From Smittium mucronatum (Eukaryota > Kickxellomycota > Harpellomycetes > Harpellales > Legeriomycetaceae), in assembly GCA_001953115.1 (NCBI GenBank), contig LSSL01002490.1:1-32610 (forward strand): a stretch of DNA of 32,610 bases, written 5' to 3'. Of the stretch, positions 10,001 to 24,548 are shown one piece after another. Position numbers and translations under genes: made by a program. How positions within the stretch are numbered: position 1 is the first letter of the stretch; each line of letters starts with the position of its first letter. The notes beneath the pieces were generated by a model. It saw only the letters and a list, made by a program, of their open reading frames with translations. It was not told where the DNA came from and ran no database searches.

Positions 10001-13000
10001 TTTTAAGAGTTAGATTAAATGTTTAAAATCGGTTTTTGGTACTTTGTGCATAAATAGTGCTCCACTAAAGTCACTATATGTCGGATTTAATATGTTTCTT
10101 GAATAAAAAATCGAGAGAATGGTCTGTTTATATCTGTTTGGGAATTTTTGAAATTAGAAGAACTAAAAATAATTGGAATTCTCTTTCAGATTTTGACAGT
10201 TGTATATATTTTATTTCAGGAAAATTTTCACATTTAATCCCTGAATAAACATATTTTAGCTTTTTTTTCTAAGTTTCTACAAACGTGTGCCCAACAATTC
10301 ACATCGATAAAATAATTATAAATCTTTTCTATAGAACTGTTTATCGAAGGTGAAGAATCCCCCTCCCCATAATATACTCTGGTATTGAAAATAAACTAAT
10401 TCGTCCATATTATTTCTTTAAACTTTATAGTGTCCATAAATTGGTCACAGATGATTCATCAAATACAACACATGTCCCAATAATAATAAAAACACCATTA
10501 GTATCACTTATCTCCACTAATATTACAGGATTTCATAAATCTATTAACCGATATTTTTAATCTATATTTACCATTTCAGAGAACTTTTCAAGAACCAAAA
10601 GGTACTTAGAGCTCACCAATATTCTTATATTATCTATTTGAATAATTTATTTGTTAATTATAACTAATTTTATGGTTAAAATAAATAATAATGCCCTTTT
10701 TAGACACTATAAATGCGTATATACGCTTCGTAAAAACCAGAATCTTTTGAAGGCTTGATCTGATTAATACATTGTTTAATATAATTATTTGCGAGATCTT
10801 TTTTCTGCTTTTCTCCTAAAATTTCCTAGTACGCTACGAATTTATCTATTCCTGATTTTCAAATTATTGGGAGAGGATGCTGCCTTATTTAAAAAGATCT
10901 AGCCGTTTATTCGGAATTTTTTTTTAAATTTAAATCCTTTATTTAGAGCTTAGGTGGCAGCATATCACATATCACATTTCAAATTGTATTTATATGCGAT
11001 GTGTTTTTTTTATTCATCTTCATACTGATCTGTTTTGGATAAAGCAGTAAATTCTAGATCCTTTTTTAATTTTTTACAGTGTTAAATTGTCGTAAGATAA
11101 TCAATCGATATTCTCCCAGTTAATATTCTCCACCTTGGAACAATATTACCTTCACTTTTTTTGAAATAATCTGTATCAGAAATCCAATTTATAATCATCT
11201 CTTTTCAAAAAAAAAAGAAAATTATTTAGGCGGAGTTTTATTAAGATGATCTAAAAAAACTTTAGCTTATTTTATTTACTTTGAAAGATAAGAATTTAAA
11301 TTCCATAAATTTATTTTAATTTATTTATTTATTTTAAAAAAAACGATACAACCAAATTGATGGCAAAAATATATAAAAATAAAAATAGTAGAAAAGATTT
11401 TTTTTCAAACGTGAAATATACCGATATATTAAACCTTTTTAGACTTGTATTTATTTAAACAACCACTCAGTGATAAAAAAATCTATTTATTGGTTTTGTA
11501 TCATTTTGAAAATTTTGAATTGTATATCTTATTTTTATATTTAATTATATAATAACTACCACGAAAGAATCCTTTTCTGGTATTACGTTTCAGGATAATT
11601 AGCACCAACACAAAAAAAATTTTAAAGAGGTTTAATTAGAATATCAAAGCCAAATACTTGGATTGGAAATATTTGATAATTTCACAAATTATTCTCAGTT
11701 TAGTCGAAATAGAAGAAGATTTGGTTAAATAAGAACCTCAAATAATATAGAAAATAACTTATCAATGTGATGATATACCATGCGATATCGAGTTCTGCGC
11801 CTATGCGATTAGTAGAAAGGCTAATTTTCAAAGGATATGAATAAAAAAAGAATTTGGATCCAGAAGTAATCTCAATAATAACAAGTATGTAATACCAAAT
11901 TTTTGGTAAAATTTTTAATGATCTATATTTTATTTCTGAAATTATTCAAACTGAAACTAAAATCTTTCAGAGATTTGAAATTCTCATGTTTCAATTTTCC
12001 GAAAAATTATAAATGCGTAAAAAATTATTTCTACTTTAAAAGCAAACAATAGCCAAGTATTACTGACATTGAGATTATGGGAGAAAATGCAAAAAGGAAA
12101 GAATATCAAAATAAATAAAAAAATCAGTTTCTTGAGGAATTGAACAAAATTTTAAAATTACCAAATATTTTATTTCTTAAAATTATTTTAATAAAGACTT
12201 TGGAAAAAATTTAGAAAAAAAAAAGATGTTAATTATAAACTCATAATTTTTTTTACGGATCTCAACAGATTATCCCTGGATAATATCCAGAATTACAATG
12301 GTTTATCTCTAATTACTACAGTAAATTTATTATTATTATAAAGAGTTAATAATAAATTATTTTCTACATGAGTATAAAATTAGATAAATTTTAGTAAAAA
12401 TATTTGAAACCTTTTAATATAATTTACCTTTATCTAGAACGAATTAAGTTAATTTGAGCAAAATATATATTTTATTTTTTCACAATTAATTAAAAATACT
12501 TTTATGAATTTGAAATATTTGTGTAAATGATATATTGAAATTTTTGTATATTAAAAATAAAAACTTATACAATGATATTTTTTTGAGTGATAAATATTTA
12601 GCTCTTTCAAAAATATCTCCCCACTCTGTTACCATAATTAGTAACTTCTGATTTTTTTTATCTAGAGTAAGCATTCTTGAATTGAAATTTGATCCTCGGA
12701 ATAGTGGTTTTATTCTCCATAAATTTGGTAAATCAGAGTAGTTTAATTTTTCTAAAGAGTTTTATTTTGAAGTTTCATTATAAATATAAGGGTCTATTTT
12801 CAGCCAAATACTTAAATATAAATTATAAATTACAGTAATTATATTCGATTGATACAAAAAAAAATGCATTAAATACACTTGATAGAGTTTTTTTGGTGTC
12901 TAAGCGATGTATATATATTGTCCAAGTGGTTTTACATAATGAAATAACCGTTCAATAGAACAAAATAATGCTTATTTGCTGATTTTGTACACAATTCATG

Positions 13001-14140
13001 AGTAAAAATAAAATTTGGAGACCAAATTTGCATATTTTTCTAATAAATTTAATTTTTTTTCCAAATTTTGTCTTTAGATAGCATTTGGCTACAAAAAACA
13101 TAATATATAACTTTTTATTGAAAAAATAAGCCACTTTTTATGCTTTTAATTGAAGTTTTAAATAGAAAATCGATTTTTTGAAGTTCAGATATATTAAATT
13201 TATTTCTTCAATCATCTTTAGCTAGTAGCTTTCCATTATAAGAAAAAATATCTGAAAATAAATAAATATATAAATCGAAGTCAATTCAGCAAAAAATCAA
13301 ATTTTCAATTGAATTTTAAATTGAATTTTCATCTTCAACATATGAACATAATTTCTATATAATTTCATTTATTTTTTGCAGTATTAACGGCTTAAACTGG
13401 AATTAAACACCAAAATCAGCTCCATTAATCACTAATATATATTAATTTTCTCTAAAATTACATAAATTAAGATTACAGCCTTTTTAAATATTTTTTCTAA
13501 AAATTTTTTCTCACTATAGATTTCAGCTTAAATAAACCTTTCACAAAAAATTAGAAAAAAGTATTTAGATTTTATGGTAAGTATAAAAAAGAACTCCGGA
13601 TCACGAAACTTACATTTATGTAAAGTTTTGGACAGAAAACGGTCAATATAGTAATAAAAGTGAATAAAAACCGAAATTTTATAAATAAATAGCAAAATCT
13701 ACACATAAAATTTACTTTATGAAGGAGGTTAATTTTCGATTATTTGAAGAAAAATATTCCTTATAATTAATATAGTTCACTAAGGGTGAAAATGAAGCGA
13801 TAGGTCGTTTTAAATATACGTAAAAGGATAACTTATAAACATTTTGATTAAATAAGGCTCTTTTTCAAATCTAAAACCTAATTAGAGAGTTCAAAATTTC
13901 AGTTCTATAAGATTAAATTTTATTTAAGTCGACTGTTTTATATCCGGAAATACTTACTCTATTTTTTTATTTTTCTAAAAAAACCAGCTATAAGACCAAT
14001 ATATAACCTCTAAAAAATAAAAAAATTGTCTTTATTAAGGACTATTCTACATTTTTTATAAACCGGCCCAAGTTAAGTTTTCTAGATTGAAGAACTTTTT
14101 AGTATTAGAGGGATCTTATGTATTTTTTTAAGGTTAAAAA

Positions 14141-14161
14141 TTTCAAATTTCAAATTTCAAA
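14141..14161. repeat. TTTCAAA repeat, three copies
   Basis: Three perfect tandem copies of the 7-mer TTTCAAA, followed by an unrelated sequence. Simple repeat within the desert. Confidence 0.85.
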
Positions 14162-14239
14162 AGGTCAAAAGTGGAAATTTTAGGTAAAATAAAATTGATG
14201 CTAAACGTAACAATTTAGGCATAATAATATCATATTGTG

Positions 14240-14327
14240 TTATTCGCTATTTAAAACCGTTCAAATGTGAAAACTCGAATTCTAGCTAATATTAATTATT
14301 TTTATTCGCTAGACAAAACCGTTCAAT
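14240..14327. repeat. Pair of spaced direct repeats in the desert
   Basis: TTATTCGCTA followed three or four bases later by AAAACCGTTCAA occurs at 14240-14264 and again at 14302-14326, spaced 62 bases apart. Only the few bases between the two blocks differ. Neither copy looks coding. Confidence 0.6.
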
Positions 14328-17300
14328 AATGCAATTTCTAATTTTAAAAAAATAAATTGGCTCTTAATATTTTATTTTATTTTCTTTATTTCTTATTTAT
14401 ATTCTTTTAGCTAAATTTTTTTCCTTTTTTTTGAATGGAAATTGAAATAAATAAGAATTAAAATAAAATTAAAATAAATATATCTTGTTTCTTTACTTAT
14501 TAATTATTTTTGAAACACAAATTGACGAAATGGGTTTTGGTAACTGAGATTTACATGGGAAAAAATAAATGTTGATGGATAGTTCTGTTTAATTTTACTT
14601 TTTAAACTTCTGGAGAAATTAATACTCAAAAAGCCCTAAAAAACACAAAGCAACCGTTTATTATTGCATAAAAAGGTCCAATTTCGATTTTTAATCACTA
14701 CTAAAATATTGAAATTATTGCGACGGAAAATTTTTAACTTCAGATATTTTATGCATAATAAAAATTGTGTCTGAAAGGAGGTGTTAAATATAAAAAACGG
14801 AAATTTATTTTTTAGTGGAGCTGGGTAAAAATATGCAAATATATGCAGAATATTGAGAAATGATTGTTTAAATTCTGAAATGAAAAATATTTACAACACT
14901 TAAGAAACATCTCTATGAAAGAAAACATTAAGAAAAAAACTTTAGGTTATTTTTTTGGAATATTCAAAAACCTAAAATGAAATTAATTTAATGTAAATCA
15001 ATAATTAGAAAATACTGCGCCAAAATAGACATCATAAAAGCCATAATAACATAAATCCTTTTTTAAAAGCATTTTAAATTGCGGAGAATTTACCCGGTTT
15101 CGATATCAGTGGTGATTAGTGATAAAAAGTAATAATGTTACTAGAATTTGAGGTTCCTTGGTGAAGAGCTTAAAAAAATGAATCTCGAATACACCGTAAA
15201 CACTATAATAGCAGAATCTGTGAGTAAAATAACCAATGCTATTTTTTATTTCGGATTTTTTTTAAAAAAGTTGAATTTCCGGTTTTAGGTGCCGAAAATT
15301 ATAGAACATCTTTTAAAGGTGCTACCCCAGTACTGACGAACAAAAATAACACTATGTTGGTTAAGTTCATCTCATCGCACAAACAAGGGTATTTTTAAAA
15401 GCAAAAAAAAAGTTCAGGAAAACATTTCTAATTTTTCTGATCTTGAAATTCAAATTAAAAAGATTGAAAATCAATTTTCTTAAAAAAATTGCGCTTTTTA
15501 TGAGAGCTATAATGTATTTTCATGTTCAAAAAACAATTTTTTAGGGATATAAAACAGAAAAATTAAAGAAAAATATAATTATTTGAGAAAAATAAACACT
15601 ATTGGTTTTTTGAACTCCTTAATAAATATTATAGAAAATTGTGATTAAAAAATGAATTCAATGATATCCAAAATCTTATATAAACAATAACCGAGTTGGA
15701 AAATCAGTTACTCTTTTTGGAAAATTTCTTCAAACGGGAAATGGATTTTTTGTCTTATATAATATTCAAAAAAAACTTATAATAGACGCAGAAAATACTA
15801 TATCTTTGATTAAAGGTGAATATTTGGGTATATTCGATAAATTTTCCAGCATGTACTAGGATAATATCTTTTTATATTCAAAAATACAGGCTTGAGAATG
15901 GTTCTATTTATATTTAACATGTAAATAATTATTAAAAAATAAGAAATTATCGCATAGATAATCATTCTTCACAAAAAATAAAATACTAATTATCTTCGAG
16001 ACAACGCTTCATCAACAGAATAATGGAATAAAGAGTTAAATAAAAATCAAAGAGAATAATAATTAATTATTTTAACTATCCCCCCCCTTCTTTTTTTTTA
16101 TATTTATATTACATAAACCAAAAACGTGATAAATGTACCAATTTATTGGTTTTTCTGATGAAAAATATTTCCAATTTTGAGTCATATAAAGGTCTATTTA
16201 GGAAATTTTGCTATCTAAGTTGATATTTAATTGATTTTTTTGATTTTTTGAATGAGTATTTGAACATAATATCGCATAAATTTGTACATTAAATAGTGCA
16301 TAAGCTGATAAATGATGCGATATATCACATTTATATTCTATATAGCATTAAATTATATATGTTCGGATCTAATTCCATTTATCAAAAAAAAAAATTAATA
16401 TCTTTAAATCAAATAATGAAAATTAATAAATCTCTTGCCTATTTTAGACCGTTTGATATGCGTTCATATTAAATAACATGATAATTATGCGTATATTATT
16501 TTTTATTAACCTCGAAAAATGATATATTTTATACAAGGTCTGATTACATAAAATATAAATGAGGGGATTTTATAAGTAATTTTGGCTTGAATTTATTATA
16601 TTTAGTTTTGGAAAATATTTTTGCAGCCAAGTTTATAGCATTACAACACTAAGTGTGATTTCGGAGATATAAAAATTTACAATATTTTCTTAGAGAACAA
16701 TTTCATCCTTGGAGAGTTTTCTATTTTTTTATGTTAGAAAATTGAATTAATCCAAAATCATTTAAATTTTATTGGTTTACTAAAAAAAATAGTGTTCTCT
16801 TTTATTATTTACTATTTTATTAGCCCATTTCGATATTCCATTATATAAAATTAATAAATACCTTTCTTGAACTTTTCCTGGATCAACTTCGAGCCTCTTG
16901 TAAATTTTCATATCTTGAAAATTTGAATTTGAATTAGATCATTGTTTTTAAATGGTGTAAAAAAAATATTATGCTGATAATAAATTGTAAAAAATTTATC
17001 GTCTTTTTTTTTTGACAGTGGTTCTAAAAGAGTTAAAATATCTCAAATTCTACATTTGCCTTTATTTTTAACCAATTGAGTAAAAATTTGGTAGATATAA
17101 GAGGAAAGATAACATTTTATTAGCGATAATTTCTTTATTTCAAAATAAAACTCTTTAATATTAAAAAAATGTACCAAGAATAGCGAAAAGAAAATAATAA
17201 TTGGATTATTTGTATTTCAAAACAAAAAAATTACTGGATTATATTTAGGAAGACTAAATATAAATTATGCTGTTTCTACAGATCCTATATAATAAATATC

Positions 17301-18020
17301 GCAATACGATATTATCATGCCTAAGTTTTTACGCTTAAAATCAATTTGGGAGGTTTTGCCTAAATTTACGTGTTTTGAGTAATACCTAAAGATTTCAATT
17401 CGAATTGACCACCTTTTATCAGCTAAACATTTTGTTTATGTTAAATATTCAAATATTTTATAAAATATGAAATAATATATTCGAAGCTATTTCTAAATGG
17501 AATTATTGGTGAAGCCTGGTAGCATAATTTCGTTTATTTGCTTCATATAATTAAATTTAATTCATAATGTATCTTTAAGCAGAAAAATAGGGATTAAGTA
17601 TCGATTTTTATTAAAAAAATATTTGGATGATTAAAAAATTCATGAAAAAGCTGGGTGCGATGAATCTATTATATTATATATACAGTATAAAAACTTTAAA
17701 AGAGGTTTAGAAAAGTGATACCAAAAAAAAAAGAAAACAAAAAATTATATTGAAAAAGGTATTAAATATCGAAAATTCTCAGTTTGAATTACATATATGC
17801 TATTTTTAATATCCTAGTAGCCATAAAAAACAAAATCATGGATAATTAATTAAGCCAATTTTTTTTGAGAGAAACTTATAAATATTTTTAAATAATACAG
17901 ATAAAAAAAAGAGTTTCTCTCGATTATAAAGAGGTTTTTATAGGTATAGTAGTATTATTGACAAGTTTTTGCACATCAAAATAATATTTGAGTAAAAATT
18001 AAGATAATTTATAATTTATA

Positions 18021-18040
18021 TTATAATTATAATTATAATT
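18021..18040. repeat. TTATAA repeat, three copies
   Basis: Three tandem copies of the 6-mer TTATAA plus a partial unit, in one of the most AT-rich stretches of the window. Confidence 0.8.
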
Positions 18041-21000
18041 AAATGCAATGATATTTTAAAGATAAGAGCAGCCTAAAAGTCAATAAATAAATCAGATAGA
18101 TGTATTTTAAAAAATAATAGTTGATTTAGAATCACGGAGAAAATCATTTTTAAACTAAATTTAAACTCAGTAAAAAATAAACTCAGAAAAGTCGAATGCT
18201 AATTAAATCAATATTATGACGTTTTCAATTATATTTAATGGGTCTAAATATAAAAATTTTCCCACTAATACTTTTATAAAACTTAAATTTTTTAAGCTTT
18301 AATAAAATTTAATTTACTCTAAATTAAAACTGATCATTGGATTCGATTAAATTTTTTTATAAATTATGGGCCCACGGGTTTTTTATTTGAAACTTCGAAG
18401 TTTAATTTCTAAATGATCAATTCTTCACATTTCATAAGATAATAATAATTATAAAGTCTGTATATTTTGAATCTGTGAAATTGAATTATTTTAAAAATTT
18501 CAATTTTCTATAAATATATTATATTTTACCAATATTATTTCTAAATTTAGACTTCTAAACTTTTTAATTTATGAAAGGATTCAAAAAATGTAGATGAGAA
18601 CTTTAGTTCAAGTTTTTTTATACAATTCTTGATATTTATCGAATTAATGTTATACATTTTTTGCTATTTTACACAGTTAATACATTATTTTTAATTCATT
18701 CAAATATATATCCAGTTTATATTATGTAAAAATAACCTATTATTCTCGGAATATAACCAATAGATATTATTTTTTCGATATTTTACCCCTATTTTCATTA
18801 TTTTTTACACACTATAGGGGTTTTCGAAAATGATGATAAACAGTTTTAAAGTGTTGGTTTTATAACTTTCAAATCGTAAATATAGCTAAAAATTGTTATT
18901 TTTTATATATTTATATTATGCATTAAGTTTTATTTATCTATTTCCACTATATTTAAGTATAAGATATGGCAGATTATTTGGAATAACTTACGTTTTTTTC
19001 TTTGAAATCATTTAGGTAAATCTTTAATAATAAAATAGTTGCTATTTTAATATATATATTGGTTTATAAATGTAATGGTTTCAAGATAGGAATTTTTAAT
19101 TTTAATCAATTACTATTTTCTACATCAGTGGATTTGTATTTTTTAAATAAGATATATCTAATTAAAAATCTGTAGAGTTTTAAATACTGATAAATAAAAA
19201 ATATTAATAAAAACGATATACAATTTTTATAATTGTATATTACCATTTTTTAAACAATTAAATACATAAAAAGGATAATAATATTCTTAAAAATCCCCCA
19301 TAGATGGAATAGTTAGCTATATTGAAAATGGATAAAAATAAATTCGAGAAATACATTGCTACTATTCCAAGTAAAATGAGTCCAATAAGAAAAAAATTAA
19401 ATTTTTAAATTTTTGAGAATAGAATATCAAATCTTAATAGAATTATAAGCCCAAAGGTGATTTATTTTCACTAAAATGTAATATTAAAATGAAACATATA
19501 CAGAGAATACGCCTTATTAGCTAAAAAAAATAAATCGTGATTTAATTGCGATTTATATTCCTTATTGATCAGTAAAAATTAAAATTAAACTAAATATATG
19601 TCTAAATTTGATACTGGTTGTTTTTTTTGAAAAAATGGTAGAAAATGTTGGTAAATATGTTCGTGAGTGATAAAAAAACCAAATTAATATTTAAATTTAT
19701 CTAATAAATTGAGATGGATGAACTAAAAAAATTTATTAACACAGTTTTTTAATAAAAAAAATAAGCCAATTTTTAAGTAAAATTTCTGGTTTTCTGAACA
19801 ATATTCTATATGTGAGACTTTTTTGAAAATGATAAACTATTTTCTATTCTAGATAATGTTTCATTTTTAAATTAAAACTCATTTATCGAAATAATAAAAA
19901 AATTCTTACTATAATAATTATTAGATTTTTTAAATTTTCTCTCTTAGTTTATCGAATAAAAAAGCCAAAGAATTTTAAACAATGGAGATCAATAATGTTT
20001 TGGGGTTTTAGATAAAATTCAATATAAATAATTTGGACTAAAATAATTAAAAAATGCTGCATAAAACCGCATAAAATTTATTTGATAATGTAAACTACAA
20101 TATTATGCCAATATAAAATGTTAAATCTTTAAAAAAAGAGGATTCTGTATTAACAAGCTGAAATTTATTAATTTACCACAATTACCACAAAGGGTATAGT
20201 TTTATAAGAGATTTAAATTTCTTCACACTCCAATATTCTGATAAATAATTTATGCTAAGGAATCATTTTTTTTATTGTTTCACTTATTGCTTAACTAATT
20301 GAAATTAATTCGTTAACTCAAGTAATTGAGATTTATATCCTTATCTAATTTCTATTTATCCATCACTGGTGATTAAAATTATCATTTATTTCTGAAAAAC
20401 AAGGCCAAATGTATCTATAAAAATATCTGCATATTACAATGGAAAGCCGGAAAACACAATCAAAATTCTAAATACTTTAAATTAAATATAAAAAAAATAC
20501 ACTAAGATTTTAAATATCTTACCGGGAGTTAAATTAGTTTGATTTGGAGTTTTTTGTTCAGTTTTATTCATGGGTTATCATATATTTATTGAACAATTGA
20601 GCTATTGAAATAATTAAAATAATATATCAAAAAATTTAAAAAAAGATAGTAATTATTATACAGAAGCTGGATGATTTAACAACTATTGGTGAGAATCCAA
20701 ATCCTGTATCTCAAAATTTGATAAAAAGGTGACAATAACCATGTTAAAGATATTTGAAGCTTTACGTTTCTGTCCCACTTTTTACTTAGATTTTAATCTT
20801 GACAGTAACTCGGGTAATAATTAATCATTTTCTATAATCAGTTCTGCGACAACATCTCCAAAAAAATAAATCAATTTTTTGACTTGGGTATACTCAAATA
20901 CTCAAATAATAATAATATAAAAAATTTGGTTATTTTCGCATAAATAAATATCAGATAAAATTTTTATAACTTTGAGTTTATATAAAATTGAATTGTATTT

Positions 21001-23889
21001 AATAATAAGAAAAATTTCGCAATGGGAATTTTGGATCAAAAGCTTTAATTATTTGTTTAAGAATGTTTAAAAATGATTTGATTTGATTTAAAATGGATAA
21101 TTAAATCGAAATATTGGATGTGATAAGATATTTTTTAGATAACTCAAAACTATAGAATGATATTCATGATCAAATTTCTAGTGGAAAAATATACAATAAA
21201 ATATTGAGAATTCGCCATTCAATATGAAAAATGTTGGGTGAATTTCAGAATTATTTCAAAGATGTAAAATAATCCCATCAAAGAAAATGTTATATTATAT
21301 TCGAATATAGACTTCAAAATCGATTTACAACTACCAATTAAAAAATTAAACATCAATTTCAAAAACAGATTCAAAACTTGAATTATTTTTGGAGAACCAA
21401 TTTTACTTTTAGAAATTAAAAAAAGTAACTGCCTTTTAGTTTTTTTTTCCTATTCGAATATTCATTATCATATATTTTTAAATAAAATAAAATACCAAAT
21501 ATATAAGACATATTAAAAATTTACTAATCTTAAATTTATATCTTAAATATTTTTTATAATAAACCAACCCTTATATATATTAATACAGATCAAATAATAT
21601 CTATTTTTTTAAGATAAAGATGCTTAGTTTTAATTTCGAATTGAAAAATATTGAAAAAAAATAGAAGCTTAATTATAATTATGGGAAAATTTAGGTGTTT
21701 ATCCATATTAAAATTTACTTGTTAGTAGAAAAAGTGAAAAAAAATATTAAAAAATAAAATAAAAAAACGATATTTGGTTAGATATAAAAAAAATTAATGT
21801 AAATTATGAATTTCCTATTTTTTCCCCGAAGTCCACGGAAAATAAAATTGATAGAAAAAATATATGTTATATAAACTGAAATAAATTTTTATTGATTTAA
21901 AAAGGTGGCTTAGTTTGCTAAAAATGATGATTTAGACCAAAATTTATGCCCAAAAGACTTTATTAATGTTTCGAAAAATAGATGATTATTATGGAGGATT
22001 GATTATATCAATTAGGTATCCAAATTTTATAAATTCTAAATCTTTCTTAAAAAAGATAATAATAAAAAATCAAAAAGAAATAACTGAAGGAAATGGTTGA
22101 ATTATATAAAAATATAAAATCATAGACAAATATTTTGTAATTATAGTTGTTTTTTACGGGAATTGCTAGTTTCCCAAGTTTTTTTTTATCGAGTCCATGT
22201 CTAAATAAACAATAAGCTCATAAAAAAAGTATTTTATTTTTTATGGAAATCCTAAATAAATAAATAAATTTATTTGTACCTTTATTCGCCATAGAAAAAA
22301 TACACCAAAAAAAAAGAAAAATATATAAAATATATTAATTTAAAGCCGAATATTTTAGAATCAGTGAAACCCACATCAATATTCATATACATAAAAAACT
22401 AAAAATCACACCAACCAAAAATCTTAAATAAAAAAATTGAATTAAATTAGAAAAATTGATGAAAATTTTAATTTAATAACTTCTAATTCAAGTTTATTAA
22501 TAATCTCCAGAAATTTTTTGTAGATTTAAAATTGGTTCTATTTAGTTGATTGGAGTGGATTGAGAATTTTTTCCAGTTACATATTATATCATATATTTGG
22601 CTTGGATTTCTAGCTAAGTCGAGCACTTTTTATATCTTTTTTGATTTTGTTTTCAATTCTAAATTTTCAATTTAAATACTCTTGAAAATTGATTTACACT
22701 AATGCAAATAATAGCAAAAAACAATATTTCATACTAAAAATATGTATTGATTGAAGTTTTCAATAATGATTTTTTTAGATATATACCTGGTAATCCTTGG
22801 TAATATATACTGAGTTTTACTCCCACTGATTTAGATTATTAAAGTAATCTTCACTCGATGTTACTATAAAAAAATATCTTTTATATTTTTTAAATATTTT
22901 TTTAGTATTGCCGTATTCAACCTTCTATAAATATTCTCTAAAATTTTCACAAATAATTAAAAAGGATTAAAAAAATAAAATAATTTATGTTTTTGAAACT
23001 TTTTAAATGATACAAAGTAGAACAATTAAAAGATTTTTTTTACAATTTTATTCATCATTTTAAAAGTATTGGGGTTTAAAACTAGATTATCGAAAATGAG
23101 GACCGAAATTAATCCACAAATTCAATTTTTGAATATCAGAATGAAAAGGGGTTTAATTATATCTAAAAGGCAGTATTTTTTCCCAAGAATATCACATAAT
23201 TTGAGTTAAAATAACTCTGTAATTTTTTAATCCTGATTTTAATTATGAAGCTAATTATCTGAATTTAATTATTCATACTGCCCGTTGAAATCAGTTTCGG
23301 ATTTTTTTAAACCCTTATAACAGATTGGGTACGTATAAGTTTTTATATATTTCTTATATTTTTTTTGGCATATTTTGTAAATGCCTTAATCCAGGTTCCA
23401 AATCTTAGTTTTCAAATAGAAATAAGTCTAAATGCTTTTTTTTTTTTTTGCTTTCAAGGTAATGCATCGGGAATTCTGAATTATTTTATTTGTTTTTAAT
23501 AGAACAAATTATATTCTTTATTCTTGATTTTTATAATAAATATTTCCCTACAATTTATTTGCGGGTTTTCCGGGTAATTAAGATGTTTTTTTATTCCCGA
23601 ATAAAAAATATTATACACAGTTTTTTCTAATTTCTATTTAAAATTCAAAACAATAAATTTCTTAATCAATTTCTTTTATAAACGGGAAAAAAAAGTGTCA
23701 GAGTATTATATCCGATTTTTATTAAACTTTGGTAATTTTATATGTATTTATTACATTTTTTACCAATCCTGTTTCGTTAAAATAGTTTAAAATGTTCAAA
23801 AGCCTCTCTCCTATTTTTTAACTAATAAAGATATATTTTTATAGGGCGTTTTTATCACCTTTGAATATTGATTCTTCAACTTGAACAAG

Positions 23890-23990
23890 TTTTTTTTTTG
23901 CAGCCTGGCTCCCTCCGCTCCCGGTTTTATTCTTACTTTCAAACCCATTTTCACACGATTCAGTGCTATATGTGTATGTTTTTGGAAAGC
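23890..23990 (-). other. GC-richer island ending in an A-run (possible retroelement relic)
   Basis: Read on the minus strand, this block runs from about 23990 through CCGGGAGCGGAGGGAGCC to an A-run of nine or ten bases near 23891-23900. A GC-rich block ending in an oligo-A tail, isolated in very AT-rich DNA, suggests a short retroposed fragment. An open frame crosses it, but no domain is recognisable. It is not clearly related to the SINE-like element at 605-798. Confidence 0.3.
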
Positions 23991-24533
23991 TAATCTCAAA
24001 CTATTTGACTTTTAATTGATATCGATAAAAAAAAGGATCATGGGCATTATTAAAATGTGAATATATTTTTCTTGAGGCAAAAAAAATACAAGTATAAATA
24101 GATATTCATCTTTTGTTTCAGAAAATTCACCATTCGCGAAAATCCCATCAGCTCAAGAGGTCATTTCTTATGGGGTTTCACTCAATCAGGGTAAAAATCA
24201 GGAAAGTTTTACCCTAACTAAGAAGGATTATTATTTATTATATTTTAAATTCCGAATCTTCCCCCTGATTTTAACTTTAATATTATAAACCTGGATTAAT
24301 ACAAAAAAGAAATACGCAACTCTTGCTGTTATTTTTTCAAGGAATTTTTTAAAAATATTTAAATACTAGATAAAAATTATTAAAAAGATGCTAAAAAAAG
24401 GAAAAAAAACAATTATAAATTCCATCTCACACCCATCTGTCGCTATAGAGGCTCTTTAAACACTAGGCATTGATCGAGGGAACTCATGCTAGTAAAGTGT
24501 CTCACTTTTCAAGGAATCTGCTTCATAGATAAA

Positions 24534-24548
24534 TTCTGAAGCACTGAT
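24534..24548. repeat. Target-site duplication, downstream copy
   Basis: Plus-strand TTCTGAAGCACTGAT matches 24742-24756 (TTCTGAAGCATTGAT) at 14 of 15 positions. The two bracket the SINE-like element exactly at its A-tail and its 5' end, which is the pattern left by target-primed reverse transcription. Confidence 0.75.

Larger units (their letters stand above)
4029..24533. other. 20.5-kb extremely AT-rich gene desert
   Basis: I found no exon that I can support on either strand. Open frames are rare, short and of low-complexity composition (Ile/Lys/Asn/Phe/Tyr). Hand counts give about 15% GC at 12361-12420 and about 7% at 18001-18060, against about 45% in bHLH coding sequence at 29041-29100. 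The left edge (4029 to about 5700) is less extreme and includes the ERG9 upstream region. There are no long tandem arrays; only homopolymer runs, small local repeats (listed separately) and one GC-richer island near 23900. It could be a centromere, other heterochromatin or ordinary AT-rich intergenic DNA. Sequence alone cannot decide. Confidence 0.7.

Noticed and set aside
10963..11006. Near-repeats of ATATCACAT and ATGCGATGTG as possible protein-binding palindromes, also seen near 16310
   Set aside because: The matches are short and expected by chance in 20 kb of AT-rich DNA; no consistent spacing.
12486..13134. Two minus-strand frames of about 60 codons in the desert
   Set aside because: Composition is what random DNA with very high AT content gives; no domain or splice context.
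23811..23999. Minus-strand frame of 62 codons with GLKVRIKPGAEGARLQK
   Set aside because: The only non-random part coincides with the GC island ending in an A-run. I recognise no family, so I list the island rather than a gene.
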